Shown piece by piece: positions 25,023 through 34,160 of a DNA stretch of 44,461 bases. Source of the stretch: Bacteroides sp. An322 (GTDB lineage Bacteria > Bacteroidota > Bacteroidia > Bacteroidales > Bacteroidaceae); assembly GCF_002161765.1 (NCBI RefSeq), contig NZ_NFIN01000025.1, positions 1 through 44,461 on the forward strand. The letters are read 5' to 3'. Position 1 is the first letter of the stretch; each line of letters starts with the position of its first letter. The position numbers and the translations under genes were made by a program. A model generated the notes under the pieces. That model was not told where the DNA came from. It saw nothing but the letters and a program-made list of their open reading frames with translations, and made no database searches.

Positions 25023-25433
25023 ATGAAGGAAAGACGGAAGTACATAGCATATTGGCTTTTGTTGGTCTGCATGGTGATGCAGATAGCTTCCGTTTTCCCC
25101 CATCACCACCACTCGGAACTCTTTTGCCTGCATGCCGACCTGACGGCTTGTGCGGGCGAAGATTGCGATACGGACGGGATGCATCACGAGGGTGACGGCG
25201 ACCGCCATACGTGTTCGGCAGGATGCGTCACGCATATCCAAAGCGGCACGCCCGATGATGCCGTCCCGCATCTATCTCCCGACTATTCTTTTTATTTGAT
25301 TCTTTATACTTTCGATACTCTTCTTCATCGGGTGTCCGAATGCTTTTCGCGTGCGGATGCCGTGTATGTGGAAAATCTTCATGCGCAAGATGTGGCGTGT
25401 GCTACGGGCTTGCGTGCCCCTCCTTTTTGTTAA
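25023..25433 (+). CDS. Small His/Cys-rich exported protein ahead of the RND pump
   Basis: This 136-residue protein has an N-terminal hydrophobic segment (about 8-25) followed directly by FPHHHHSELFCLH, several Cys (CAGEDCD, TCSAGC) and more His (MHHEGDGDRH). It looks like the small metal-linked proteins (DUF6769-like) seen beside Bacteroides RND pumps, but I assign the family only tentatively. It begins 10 nt after the CNNM gene and ends 78 nt before the adaptor gene, which has its own -7 box. The His/Cys content suggests metal capture or sensing in the periplasm. Confidence 0.75.
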   Translation: MKERRKYIAYWLLLVCMVMQIASVFPHHHHSELFCLHADLTACAGEDCDTDGMHHEGDGDRHTCSAGCVTHIQSGTPDDAVPHLSPDYSFYLILYTFDTLLHRVSECFSRADAVYVENLHAQDVACATGLRAPPFC

Positions 25434-25471
25434 GTCTTATACATTGCAACCCGGTTGCGGGGGATATACGC

Positions 25472-25479
25472 TACATTTG
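25472..25479 (+). promoter_or_regulatory. -7 box of the RND adaptor gene
   Basis: TACATTTG matches TAnnTTTG and lies 32 nt before the ATG at 25512. Confidence 0.55.
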
Positions 25480-25511
25480 CATCAGGAAAATAAAATCAAA
25501 AAGACATACTT

Positions 25512-26651
25512 ATGAAGAAAAGGATTTTTACGGGAGTCTTTGCCTTGCTGGCATTGGCTTCCTGTGGGGGAGGAGAAACGCATTCCCACGAAGAAGATAT
25601 TCATGCCGGAGAAGCCGCACACGGTGCTTCGGATGAAATTGTGTTGGCACCCGAGAAAGCGGAAGCGGCGGGTGTGAAGACCGAAACGGTACAAGCGGGC
25701 ACATTCCGCGGAGTAATACAAGTTAGTGGGCAGATACTTGCCTCGCAGGGCGATGAAGCCACGGTGGTGGCAAGTACGTCGGGGGTGGTATCGTTTGTGC
25801 GCCCGCTTGTAGAAGGAATGGCGGTAGCGGAAGATAAGGCGGTGTTGACCGTATCGGGAAGCCGCATCCAAGACGGGGACGCCATCAACCGGACGCGCGT
25901 GGCTTACGAGACCGCTAAAGCCGAATACGAGCGTGCATCGAAATTGGTAGACCAACAAATCGTGTCGCAAAAGGATTTCAACGCCTTGAAAGAGGCTTAC
26001 GAGAATGCCCGCATCGCTTACGAGGCTCTTTCGCCCAGTGCAGACGGGCAGGGGGTGTCGGTGGTGTCTCCCATTGCGGGATATATTAAGTCGTGCTTAG
26101 TGAAAGAGGGCGATTATGTCACTGTAGGCCAACCCTTGATGACGGTCACCCAGACCCGCCGCCTGCGGTTGCGTGCGGACGTGCCGGAGCGGTATTATCC
26201 GATGTTGCGCGGAGTGTCTTCCGCCCATTTCCGCACTTCTTATAACGATCATGTTTATCAACTCGATTCGTTGAACGGACGTTTGCTTTCGTATGGCAAA
26301 TCTACGGACGGTACCTCTTATTATATTCCTGTTACTTTCGAGTTCGATAATCGGGGCGAAGTGCTTCCGGGTGCTTTTGCCGAGGTCTGGTTGTTGTCGG
26401 GCGAGCGGGAAGACATCATCAGCATACCTCGTTCGGCACTTACCGAGGAGCAAGGCGTGAAGTTCGTCTATGTGCAACTGGACGCCGAGTGCTACCAAAA
26501 GCGGGAAGTAAAGACGGGAGCCGATGACGGAGCGCGTGTGGAAATTCTTTCGGGCTTGAAAGAGGGTGAAAAATTAGTCACCCAAGGTGCTATCCACGTC
26601 AAATTAGCTTCGGCAAGCAATGCCATTCCGGCGCATACACATAATCATTGA
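25512..26651 (+). CDS. RND efflux periplasmic adaptor (CusB/CzcB-like lipoprotein)
   Basis: This 379-residue membrane-fusion protein has lipobox LALASC (Cys18). It is anchored in the inner membrane and links pump to channel. The mature N-terminus is His-rich (GGGETHSHEEDIHAGEAAHG) and the protein ends HTHNH, consistent with metal handling. Lipoyl half-motifs (VVASTSGVVSFVRPLVEGM and VVSPIAGYIKSCLVKEGDYV) flank an alpha hairpin (about 125-175), followed by beta-barrel and membrane-proximal domains. It is followed by the pump gene after an inverted repeat. Confidence 0.9.
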   Translation: MKKRIFTGVFALLALASCGGGETHSHEEDIHAGEAAHGASDEIVLAPEKAEAAGVKTETVQAGTFRGVIQVSGQILASQGDEATVVASTSGVVSFVRPLVEGMAVAEDKAVLTVSGSRIQDGDAINRTRVAYETAKAEYERASKLVDQQIVSQKDFNALKEAYENARIAYEALSPSADGQGVSVVSPIAGYIKSCLVKEGDYVTVGQPLMTVTQTRRLRLRADVPERYYPMLRGVSSAHFRTSYNDHVYQLDSLNGRLLSYGKSTDGTSYYIPVTFEFDNRGEVLPGAFAEVWLLSGEREDIISIPRSALTEEQGVKFVYVQLDAECYQKREVKTGADDGARVEILSGLKEGEKLVTQGAIHVKLASASNAIPAHTHNH

Positions 26652-26670
26652 AATTAAGAATGAAGAGTTG

Positions 26671-26764
26671 AAACGCAGATTAGCTCAGATTTACGCAGAC
26701 AATAATTTAAAATTTTGTTTTATGGCTTAAAATAATCCGTGAAAATCTGCGTCAATCTGCGTTT
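26671..26764. repeat. Inverted repeat, CGCAGATT family, between adaptor and pump
   Basis: AAACGCAGATTAGCTCAGAT plus TTACGCAGA pairs with TCTGCGTCAATCTGCGTTT, with TAATTTAAAATT and TTAAAATAA pairing inside. It lies between co-directional genes that must be made in balance. Confidence 0.75.
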
Positions 26765-26790
26765 CAAAATCCAAATAGTAAATAGATCTT

Positions 26791-29700
26791 ATGCTGAACA
26801 AGATAATTCGTTTTTCATTGCAGAACCGATTGTTAGTGTTGGTGGCATCGGTGCTTCTGCTTGTGGGAGGGACGTACACCGCCTGGCATACCGAGGTGGA
26901 TGTGTTTCCCGACCTCAATGCGCCTACGGTGGTGGTGATGACCGAGGCGGGAGGAATGGCGGCTGAAGAGGTGGAACAACTCGTTACTTTCCCTATTGAG
27001 ACCGCTGTAAACGGAGCTACGGGCGTGCGTCGTGTGCGTTCGTCTTCCACTACGGGATTCTCCGTGGTATGGGTGGAGTTTGATTGGGACACAGATATTT
27101 ATTTGGCGCGTCAGATTGTGTCCGAAAAATTGGCTACGGTGGGAGAGGACCTGCCCGATAACGTGGGAAATCCTACCTTGGGTCCCCAATCGTCTATCTT
27201 GGGCGAATTGCTTATTGTGGGCTTGACCGCCGATAGCACTTCGATGCTCGACCTCCGCACCTTGGCAGACTGGACTATCCGTCCGCGCTTGCTTTCTACG
27301 GGAGGCGTGGCTCAGGTGGCAGTATTAGGAGGCGATATCAAGGAGTATCAGGTATTGCTTCATCCCGAGCGGATGAAACATTACGGGGTGACATTGGGTG
27401 AGGTAATGGAGGTGACCCGCGGAATGAACCAAAATACCAACGGAGGCGTCATCTACGAGTATGGCAACGAGTACATCGTGCGCGGGGTGGTGTCTACCGA
27501 GGAGGTGCAGGAAATGGCTCGTGCGGTTATCAAGACCGTGGGAGGTGCGCCCGTGACGCTTGAAGACATAGCGGATGTACGCATCGGGGCACAACAACCT
27601 AAGTTGGGGACGGCTTCGGAGAAAGGAAAGCCTGCCGTACTCATCACCGTGACCAAGCAGCCCCATACGGGCACTATCGAACTGACCGAAAAATTAGAGG
27701 CGGCGTTGCACGACCTGCAGAAGAACCTGCCTCCCGATGTGCGTGTCTCTACCGATACCTTCCGCCAGTCGCGCTTCATCGAAAACTCCATCGGCAACGT
27801 GCAGGATTCGCTCCTCGAAGGCGCGGTATTCGTGGTTATCGTCCTCTTTCTCTTCCTTGCCAATGTGCGCACTACGCTCATTTCGCTCGTCACGCTTCCT
27901 CTCTCGCTGGTGGTGGCGGTGCTCGTGCTCCACTATATGGGCTTGAGCATTAACACGATGAGCCTCGGAGGTATGGCTATCGCTATCGGCTCGTTGGTGG
28001 ATGATGCGATTGTGGATGTGGAAAACGTGTGGAAACACCTGCGCGAGAACCGGATGCTTCCTGTGGGCGAACGCCGTCCCGTGCTCGAAGTGGTGTTCAA
28101 CGCTTCGCGCGAGGTGCGTATGCCTATTTTGAACTCTACTTTGATTATCATCGTGAGCTTCGTTCCCTTGTTCTTCCTGAGCGGGATGGAAGGCAGGATG
28201 CTGGTGCCGCTGGGCATCGCTTTCATCGTGTCGCTCTTTGCCTCTACAGTGGTGGCGTTGACCCTTACTCCCGTGTTGTGCAGCTACCTGTTAGGCGGTT
28301 CGAAGAAAGACGGCTTGCCTCGCGAAGCCTTTCTTGCCGTATGGCTCCGCAAGCATTACGAGAACGGATTGCTGTGGGCGTTGGCACACAAGCGGACGGT
28401 CGTGGGGAGCACGCTCGCTCTTTTCCTCGTGGCATTGGGATGCTTCTTCACGTTGGGGCATAGCTTCTTGCCCGCATTCAACGAAGGCTCGTTCACGATT
28501 AATGTAAGCTCCTTGCCGGGCATTTCGCTCGAAGAGTCGGACAAGATAGGGCGGCAAGCCGAAGAAATCCTGCTTTCCATTCCCGAAATACAGACCGTGG
28601 CGCGGAAGACGGGACGGGCTGAACTGGACGAACATGCTTTGGGCGTGAACGTGTCGGAACTGGAAGCTCCCTTCGAACTCAAGGACCGTTCGCACAAGGA
28701 GCTATTAGACGAAGTGCGCCATAAGCTCTCGGTCATTACGGGAGCCAATATCGAGATAGGCCAACCCATCAGCCATCGCATTGACGCCATGCTGAGCGGC
28801 ACGCAGGCAAGCATCGCTATCAAGCTTTTCGGCGACGACCTGAACCGGATGTTCACCCTCGGAAACCAAATCAAGGATGCGGTGAAAGACGTGGAAGGCA
28901 TTGCCGACCTGAATGTGGAGCAACAGATAGAGCGTCCCGAACTGAAAATCGTGCCTCGGCGTGAGATGCTGGCGCGTCACGGCATTTCGCTTGCGGCGTT
29001 CCGCGAGTTCGTCACGGTCAATATGGCGGGCGAAACGGTGTCGCAAGTCTACGAGCAGGGCAAGGCGTTCAACCTCGTGGTGCGTGCCTCGGAAGACAAC
29101 CGAGGCTCGATAGAGCGTGTCAAAGACCTGATGATAGACGATGCCGAGGGGCGGAAAATCCCCCTGAGCGATGTGGCAGACGTGGTGTCGGCTATGGGAC
29201 CGAACACGATTAACCGCGAGAACGTGAAGCGTAAGATTGTCATCTCAGCCAACACCAGCGGGCGCGACCTGCGGAGTGTGGTGAACGACATCCGTGCCCG
29301 TGTGGACGAACAGATACACCTGCCCGAAGGCTATCACATCGAATACGGAGGGCAGTTCGAAAGCGAGCAGGCGGCAAGCCGCACCCTGGCGCTCGCCTCG
29401 GCGATAAGCATCGTGGTCATCTTCCTCCTGCTCTACTGGCAGTTCAAGAACGCCGCCCAGAGTGCCGTCATCCTTCTCAACTTGCCCTTGGCGTTGATAG
29501 GGGGCGTGTTCGTGCTGCTCCTCACCTCGGGCGAACTGAGCATCCCCGCCGTCATCGGTTTCATCTCGCTTTTCGGCATCGCCACGCGCAACGGTATGCT
29601 CCTCATCAGCCATTACAACCTGCTCCGCGAAGAGCAAGGCTTGGGCTTGCGCGAGTGTATCGTGCGCGGTTCGCTGGACCGCCTGAACCCGATTCTGATG

Positions 29701-29892
29701 ACCGCTCTCTCGTCAGCATTGGCATTGATTCCGCTTGCCTTGCGCGGTGACCTGCCGGGCAACGAAATCCAAAGCCCGATGGCGAAGGTTATCCTCGGTG
29801 GTCTGCTCACATCGACCTTCCTCAATGCCTTCATCGTCCCCATCGTCTACGAATGGATGCACCGGTCTTCCACCACAGATTACACAGATTAA
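26791..29892 (+). CDS. CusA/CzcA family heavy-metal RND efflux pump
   Basis: This 1033-residue inner-membrane proton antiporter has twelve helices and two large periplasmic loops. Family blocks are the N-terminal DVFPDLNAPTVVVMTEAGGM, GMAIAIGSLVDDAIVDVENV in TM4 (the proton-relay Asp pair), PLFFLSGMEGRMLVPLGIAF and GFISLFGIATRNGMLLISHY. The TM4 signature is not the CzcA-type DFG...DGA, so I cannot name the metal. The last residues, TTDYTD, and the stop codon are encoded by the left arm of the repeat at 29871-29958, so the native C-terminus seems to have been replaced. Confidence 0.93.
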   Translation: MLNKIIRFSLQNRLLVLVASVLLLVGGTYTAWHTEVDVFPDLNAPTVVVMTEAGGMAAEEVEQLVTFPIETAVNGATGVRRVRSSSTTGFSVVWVEFDWDTDIYLARQIVSEKLATVGEDLPDNVGNPTLGPQSSILGELLIVGLTADSTSMLDLRTLADWTIRPRLLSTGGVAQVAVLGGDIKEYQVLLHPERMKHYGVTLGEVMEVTRGMNQNTNGGVIYEYGNEYIVRGVVSTEEVQEMARAVIKTVGGAPVTLEDIADVRIGAQQPKLGTASEKGKPAVLITVTKQPHTGTIELTEKLEAALHDLQKNLPPDVRVSTDTFRQSRFIENSIGNVQDSLLEGAVFVVIVLFLFLANVRTTLISLVTLPLSLVVAVLVLHYMGLSINTMSLGGMAIAIGSLVDDAIVDVENVWKHLRENRMLPVGERRPVLEVVFNASREVRMPILNSTLIIIVSFVPLFFLSGMEGRMLVPLGIAFIVSLFASTVVALTLTPVLCSYLLGGSKKDGLPREAFLAVWLRKHYENGLLWALAHKRTVVGSTLALFLVALGCFFTLGHSFLPAFNEGSFTINVSSLPGISLEESDKIGRQAEEILLSIPEIQTVARKTGRAELDEHALGVNVSELEAPFELKDRSHKELLDEVRHKLSVITGANIEIGQPISHRIDAMLSGTQASIAIKLFGDDLNRMFTLGNQIKDAVKDVEGIADLNVEQQIERPELKIVPRREMLARHGISLAAFREFVTVNMAGETVSQVYEQGKAFNLVVRASEDNRGSIERVKDLMIDDAEGRKIPLSDVADVVSAMGPNTINRENVKRKIVISANTSGRDLRSVVNDIRARVDEQIHLPEGYHIEYGGQFESEQAASRTLALASAISIVVIFLLLYWQFKNAAQSAVILLNLPLALIGGVFVLLLTSGELSIPAVIGFISLFGIATRNGMLLISHYNLLREEQGLGLRECIVRGSLDRLNPILMTALSSALALIPLALRGDLPGNEIQSPMAKVILGGLLTSTFLNAFIVPIVYEWMHRSSTTDYTD

Positions 29893-29958
29893 AATAATTG
29901 ACTATTAACCACAGAATACATTGGAAAATAATTTTATAAATCTGTGTAATCTGTGGTG
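29871..29958. repeat. Inverted repeat, CACCACAGATTACAC family, overlapping the pump gene end
   Basis: CACCACAGATTACACAGATT and its exact complement AATCTGTGTAATCTGTGGTG bound 48 bp of AT-rich DNA. The left arm supplies the last six sense codons and stop of the pump gene. Confidence 0.85.
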
Positions 29959-29979
29959 AAAAACAAACATACACAAACA

Positions 29980-31152
29980 ATGAACAGATACATCACATTA
30001 GCCATAGCTTGCTTTGCGGTAGTCCCGATGCAGGCGCAAACGATAGACGACGTGCTCCGCCAGGTGGAGCAAAACAACAAGGAGCTTCAGGCACAGGCAC
30101 AAGCCACGCTCGCTTCGAAACTCGAAGTGCAGGCGGAAAACAACCTCGAAGACCCTTCGGTGGAGTATAGCCCTTTCTATACGCGGGGCATCACGGGGAT
30201 GTCCAGTTCGGAACTGGTGGTGACTCAGGGCTTCGATTTTCCCACCCTCTACGGCGCGCGCCGCAAGTCGGGGAAGGTGAAGCAGGAAGCCCTTGACCGG
30301 CGTTATCAGGCGGTGCGCCGTGATATCCTTCTGCAAGCCAAGAATCTCTGCCTCGACCTGATTATGCTCCGCCAGAAGCAAGCCCTCCTCGACGAGCGGG
30401 CGAAGAATGCCGACGAGCTGCTCGCCCTTTTCGAGAAACGCTTGCAGGAAGGCGACGCGGGTATCCTTGAAGTGAACAAAATCAAGATGGAGCGGATGAG
30501 CGTGCAGACCGAGACGGCGCAAACCTCTGCTGCCCACCGTACTGCTCTCCAAGGGCTTCTCGCCCTGAACGGCAACCTGCCCTTCACGTTCGATGCCGAC
30601 ACTTATCCCCGCATGGAGGAACCGAACGATGCCAATGCCCTCTACGATGAGGTAATGGCGACCGATGCGGCTTTGCTCGAAGCTGATGCTAATGCCCGTG
30701 CCGCCGAACAGGAACTGAAGGTGAACCGCCAAAGCTGGCTTCCGAAGCTAGAGGTGGGATACCGGCGCAACACTTCGCTCGACGAGAAAAGCAACGGTTT
30801 TCTTGTAGGCGGAAGTTTCCCCCTCTTTTCCAACCGCAAGAAGACCCGCATCGCCCGTGCCCAAGCCGTGAGTGCCCGTCTGGCGGCAGACGATGCTCGC
30901 CTGAAAGCGGAATCGGAGGTGCATAGCCGTTTCAACGAGATGTGCCGCCTGCGCGAGGCGATGGAGGCATACGATGTAACACTGATGCACCGCACCTTGG
31001 CATTGCTCCACGAAGCCGTCCGCGCGGGTCAGCTCTCCGTCATCGAGTTCTATACCGAAGCCGACAACGTCTACTGCAACCTGCAGGCATACATCGAACT
31101 GGAAAACCAGTACCAGAAGCTGATGGCGGAGATTTATAAGAATAGGCTTTGA
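29980..31152 (+). CDS. TolC family outer-membrane channel of the metal RND system
   Basis: This 390-residue outer-membrane efflux protein has a signal peptide ending VPMQAQT. Two OEP repeats are visible in the long amphipathic helices (VQAENNLEDPSVEYSPFYTR; LKVNRQSWLPKLEVGYRRNT). I chose MNRYITLAIACF at 29980. The upstream in-frame GTG at 29953 lies in the repeat arm. It completes the adaptor-pump-channel set for export of metal ions to the exterior. Confidence 0.88.
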   Translation: MNRYITLAIACFAVVPMQAQTIDDVLRQVEQNNKELQAQAQATLASKLEVQAENNLEDPSVEYSPFYTRGITGMSSSELVVTQGFDFPTLYGARRKSGKVKQEALDRRYQAVRRDILLQAKNLCLDLIMLRQKQALLDERAKNADELLALFEKRLQEGDAGILEVNKIKMERMSVQTETAQTSAAHRTALQGLLALNGNLPFTFDADTYPRMEEPNDANALYDEVMATDAALLEADANARAAEQELKVNRQSWLPKLEVGYRRNTSLDEKSNGFLVGGSFPLFSNRKKTRIARAQAVSARLAADDARLKAESEVHSRFNEMCRLREAMEAYDVTLMHRTLALLHEAVRAGQLSVIEFYTEADNVYCNLQAYIELENQYQKLMAEIYKNRL

Positions 31153-31154
31153 GA

Positions 31155-31233
31155 GTGAATAATTAATAGTGAACAGTTCATAGTGACTGGCGTTTTGCAT
31201 ATCATTATTAACTGTTCACTATTAACTATTCAC
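31155..31233. repeat. Inverted repeat, GTGAATAATTAATAG family
   Basis: GTGAATAATTAATAGTGAAC plus AGTT pairs with AACTGTTCACTATTAACTAT plus TCAC. It ends 10 bp before the metA -7 box, so it could insulate metA from readthrough. Confidence 0.75.
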
Positions 31234-31243
31234 TAAAAAACGC

Positions 31244-31251
31244 TATCTTTG
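31244..31251 (+). promoter_or_regulatory. -7 box of metA
   Basis: TATCTTTG matches TAnnTTTG. It ends 26 nt before the ATG at 31278, leaving no space for a leader riboswitch. Confidence 0.6.
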
Positions 31252-31277
31252 TGCCTGATTAAAAAAACGATGAATTT

Positions 31278-32201
31278 ATGCCACTGAATTTACCTGATAA
31301 ATTGCCCGCCATTGATTTGTTGAAGGAAGAGAATATCTTCGTTATCGACACGTCTCGCGCGAGTACACAAGACATCCGTCCGTTGAAAATCGTCGTCCTC
31401 AACCTGATGCCGATTAAGATTACCACCGAGACCGACCTCATCCGCCTGCTCTCCAACTCGCCTTTGCAGATAGAGGTGAGCTTTATGAAGCTGAAGAGCC
31501 ACACCTCGAAGAACACGCCGATAGAGCACATGAAGGCGTTCTACCGCGACTTCGACCTGATGCGGGGCGAGAAGTTCGACGGGATGATTATCACGGGCGC
31601 GCCTGTGGAGCACCTCGATTTTGAGGGCGTGAACTACTGGAGCGAGCTTCAGACCATTTTCGACTGGGCACGCACGCACGTCACTTCTACGCTCTATATC
31701 TGCTGGGCTGCGCAAGCGGGGCTGTACCATTATTACGGCGTGCCGAAATACCAGCTCGGCAAGAAGATGTTCGGCATTTTCGAACATCACGTGTGCGAGG
31801 GTTTCCAGAAGCTGCCTATCTTTCGTGGATTCGATGATGTGTTTTTCGTTCCGCACAGCCGCCATACGGAAGTGCGCCGTGCAGATATTGAGAAGCATCC
31901 CGAACTTCAGATTGTCTCCGAGTCGGACGATGCGGGCGTACATATCGTAATGGCGCGCGGCGGAAGGGAGTTTTTCGTGACGGGACATTCGGAATATGCC
32001 CCTTACACCCTCGACGGGGAATACCGGCGCGATGTGGCGAAAGGCTTGCCCATCGCCCTGCCGAAGAACTATTACCGTGACGATGATCCCGACAAAGGCC
32101 CGTTGGTGCGCTGGCGGAGCACCGCCAATCTTTTGTTCTCCAACTGGCTGAACTATTATGTTTATCAGGAGACACCGTATGATATTAATGAAATCCAATG
32201 A
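31278..32201 (+). CDS. metA: Homoserine O-acyltransferase, predicted acetyl-CoA type
   Basis: This 307-residue enzyme of methionine synthesis activates the homoserine hydroxyl. The catalytic triad is visible: Cys142 in YICWAAQAG, and His237 and Glu239 in TGHSEY. Position 111 ([12 protein letters not shown]) is Glu. In this family Glu111 has been linked to acetyl-CoA use and Gly111 to succinyl-CoA, so the enzyme is predicted to be an O-acetyltransferase despite the usual succinyltransferase label. Length is normal. Confidence 0.93.
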   Translation: MPLNLPDKLPAIDLLKEENIFVIDTSRASTQDIRPLKIVVLNLMPIKITTETDLIRLLSNSPLQIEVSFMKLKSHTSKNTPIEHMKAFYRDFDLMRGEKFDGMIITGAPVEHLDFEGVNYWSELQTIFDWARTHVTSTLYICWAAQAGLYHYYGVPKYQLGKKMFGIFEHHVCEGFQKLPIFRGFDDVFFVPHSRHTEVRRADIEKHPELQIVSESDDAGVHIVMARGGREFFVTGHSEYAPYTLDGEYRRDVAKGLPIALPKNYYRDDDPDKGPLVRWRSTANLLFSNWLNYYVYQETPYDINEIQ

Positions 32202-32301
32202 CAATTAATAGTGAATAATTAATAGTTAATAACGATGAATGACATTCTGTCGTTTTCTGTAGCTTGTATTCACTATTAATTGTTCACTATTAATTATTAA
32301 C
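32201..32301. repeat. Inverted repeat, GTGAATAATTAATAG family
   Basis: ACAATTAATAGTGAATAATT pairs with the ATTCACTATTAATTGTTCAC and TATTAATTATTAAC side. The centre contains GACATTCTGTCG, a further small palindrome. It fills the gap from metA to the U32 gene. Confidence 0.7.
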
Positions 32302-32309
32302 TAAAAGAC

Positions 32310-34160
32310 ATGACAATCGAACTATTGGCTCCCGCGAAAAACTTGGCGTGCGGGATAGAGGCTATCAACCATGGGGCGGACGCCGTGTATATCGGGGCAC
32401 CCCGCTTCGGGGCACGTGCCGCCGCGGGAAACTCGTTGGAGGACATCGCGGAATTGGTGCGTTATGCGCATCTGTTTCGGGCGCGTATTTACGTGACGGT
32501 GAATACCATTCTGAAGGATGAGGAGCTGAAAGATACCGAGGCGATGATTTGGGACTTGTACCGCATTGGCGTAGACGCGCTCATCGTGCAGGATATGGGC
32601 ATTACCCGCCTCGACCTGCCTCCCATTCCGCTTCATGCCAGCACGCAGATGGATAACCGCACGGCAGAGAAGGTGAGCTTCTTGGCTGAGGCGGGATTCC
32701 GTCAGGTGGTGTTGGCTCGCGAACTGACCTTGGAAGAGATTCGGAAAATCCACCGCGCCTGTCCCGGCACGTTGCTCGAAGTCTTCGTACACGGAGCGTT
32801 GTGCGTGAGCTATAGCGGGCAATGCTATGTGAGCCAAGCGTGTTTCGGACGAAGCGCGAACCGTGGGGAATGTGCCCAGTTCTGCCGTCTGGCGTTCGAT
32901 TTGGAGGATGCCGACGGGAAGGTCATCGCCCACGATAAACACTTGCTTTCGCTCAAGGATATGAATCAAAGCGAAAATTTAGAGGAACTACTCGATGCGG
33001 GCGTTTCGTCGCTCAAGATAGAAGGAAGGCTGAAGGACGTGTCGTATGTGAAGAACGTGACGGCTTATTACCGCCAGCGGCTGGACAACATTTTCAAGCG
33101 GAGGAAAGAATACGTGCGGGCTTCGTCTGGAAACGTGCGGGTGGAATTCCGTCCTCAGTTGGACAAGAGCTTCAGCCGTGGATTTACCGATTATTTCCTT
33201 CACGGGCGCAATCCCGGCATCTTCAACCTGAACACGCCGAAATCGTTGGGCGAGGAAGTGGGAACGGTGAAGGAGGTGCGTGCTACGTGTCTGACCGTGG
33301 CGGGCGTGAAGCCTTTTGCCAACGGAGACGGCTTGTGCTACGTGGACGACCAAGGCAAGTTGCAGGGCTTCCGGGTGAACCGTGTGGAGGACAACAAGCT
33401 CTTCCCGCAGGAGATGCCCCGCCGCATCCGTCCGAAGACGGTGCTCTACCGCAACTTCGACCAAGCTTTCGAGCGCGCGATGCAGAAGAAGTCCGCCGAG
33501 CGGAAGATAGCGGTAGACATGCGATTGGAAGAGAACAATTTCGGCTTCACCCTTACCTTGACCGATGAAGACGGGGTACGTGTGAGCGTGGTGCTGGGAC
33601 GGGAAAAGGAAATTGCCCGCACTTCGCAAGCCGAGAACTTGAAAGCCCAGTTGCGCAAGTTGGGCAATACGCCTTTCGTGGCGGAAGAGATAAGCATCGG
33701 CTTTACGGAAGACTGGTTCATCCCTTCGTCCGAGCTTTCTGATTTGCGGCGCAGGGGCGTGGAACGTTTGCTTTCGGCACGCCGCATTACCTATCCTCAG
33801 GAGCGGAGAAGGTGGACAGAGACCGTTCATCCGTTTCCGGCAAAGGTGTTGGATTATCGGGGCAATGTAATGAACCGTGAGGCGGAAGCGTTTTACCGTT
33901 CGCACGGCGTGGAACGCATCGCTCCCGCTTTCGAGAAAGACCCTCCGCGCGACGCGGTATTGATGGAATGCAAGCATTGTGTGCGGTATAGCATGGGCTG
34001 GTGTCCGGTACATCATCAGAAACGTGCTCCTTTCCGCGAGCCTTTCTACTTGGTGAGCGCAGACGGCAGACGTTTCCGCTTAGAGTTCGATTGCAAGGCG
34101 TGCCGGATGAAGGTTCTTTCATCTGTGGTAAAAAAGACGATAGATTATGCTGAAGAGTAA
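32310..34160 (+). CDS. U32 family protein, probable RNA hydroxylation enzyme (TrhP/RlhA-like)
   Basis: This 616-residue cytoplasmic protein is labelled peptidase U32, but studied relatives (TrhP, RlhA) are required for tRNA or 23S rRNA cytidine/uridine hydroxylation. The U32 core is at about 1-300, with LLAPAKNLACGIEAINHGAD and the signature VHGALCVSYSGQCYVSQACF followed by CAQFC. A long C-terminal extension ends with a Cys cluster (MECKHCVRYSMGWCPVHH and CKACRM), possibly metal-binding. The length fits the RlhA-like long form. Its last codons overlap the next gene by 14 nt. Confidence 0.87.
   Translation: MTIELLAPAKNLACGIEAINHGADAVYIGAPRFGARAAAGNSLEDIAELVRYAHLFRARIYVTVNTILKDEELKDTEAMIWDLYRIGVDALIVQDMGITRLDLPPIPLHASTQMDNRTAEKVSFLAEAGFRQVVLARELTLEEIRKIHRACPGTLLEVFVHGALCVSYSGQCYVSQACFGRSANRGECAQFCRLAFDLEDADGKVIAHDKHLLSLKDMNQSENLEELLDAGVSSLKIEGRLKDVSYVKNVTAYYRQRLDNIFKRRKEYVRASSGNVRVEFRPQLDKSFSRGFTDYFLHGRNPGIFNLNTPKSLGEEVGTVKEVRATCLTVAGVKPFANGDGLCYVDDQGKLQGFRVNRVEDNKLFPQEMPRRIRPKTVLYRNFDQAFERAMQKKSAERKIAVDMRLEENNFGFTLTLTDEDGVRVSVVLGREKEIARTSQAENLKAQLRKLGNTPFVAEEISIGFTEDWFIPSSELSDLRRRGVERLLSARRITYPQERRRWTETVHPFPAKVLDYRGNVMNREAEAFYRSHGVERIAPAFEKDPPRDAVLMECKHCVRYSMGWCPVHHQKRAPFREPFYLVSADGRRFRLEFDCKACRMKVLSSVVKKTIDYAEE

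Noticed and set aside
31234..31277. SAM riboswitch ahead of metA
   Set aside because: The -7 box is 26 nt from the start codon, leaving no space for an aptamer, and the upstream hairpin is a dispersed repeat.
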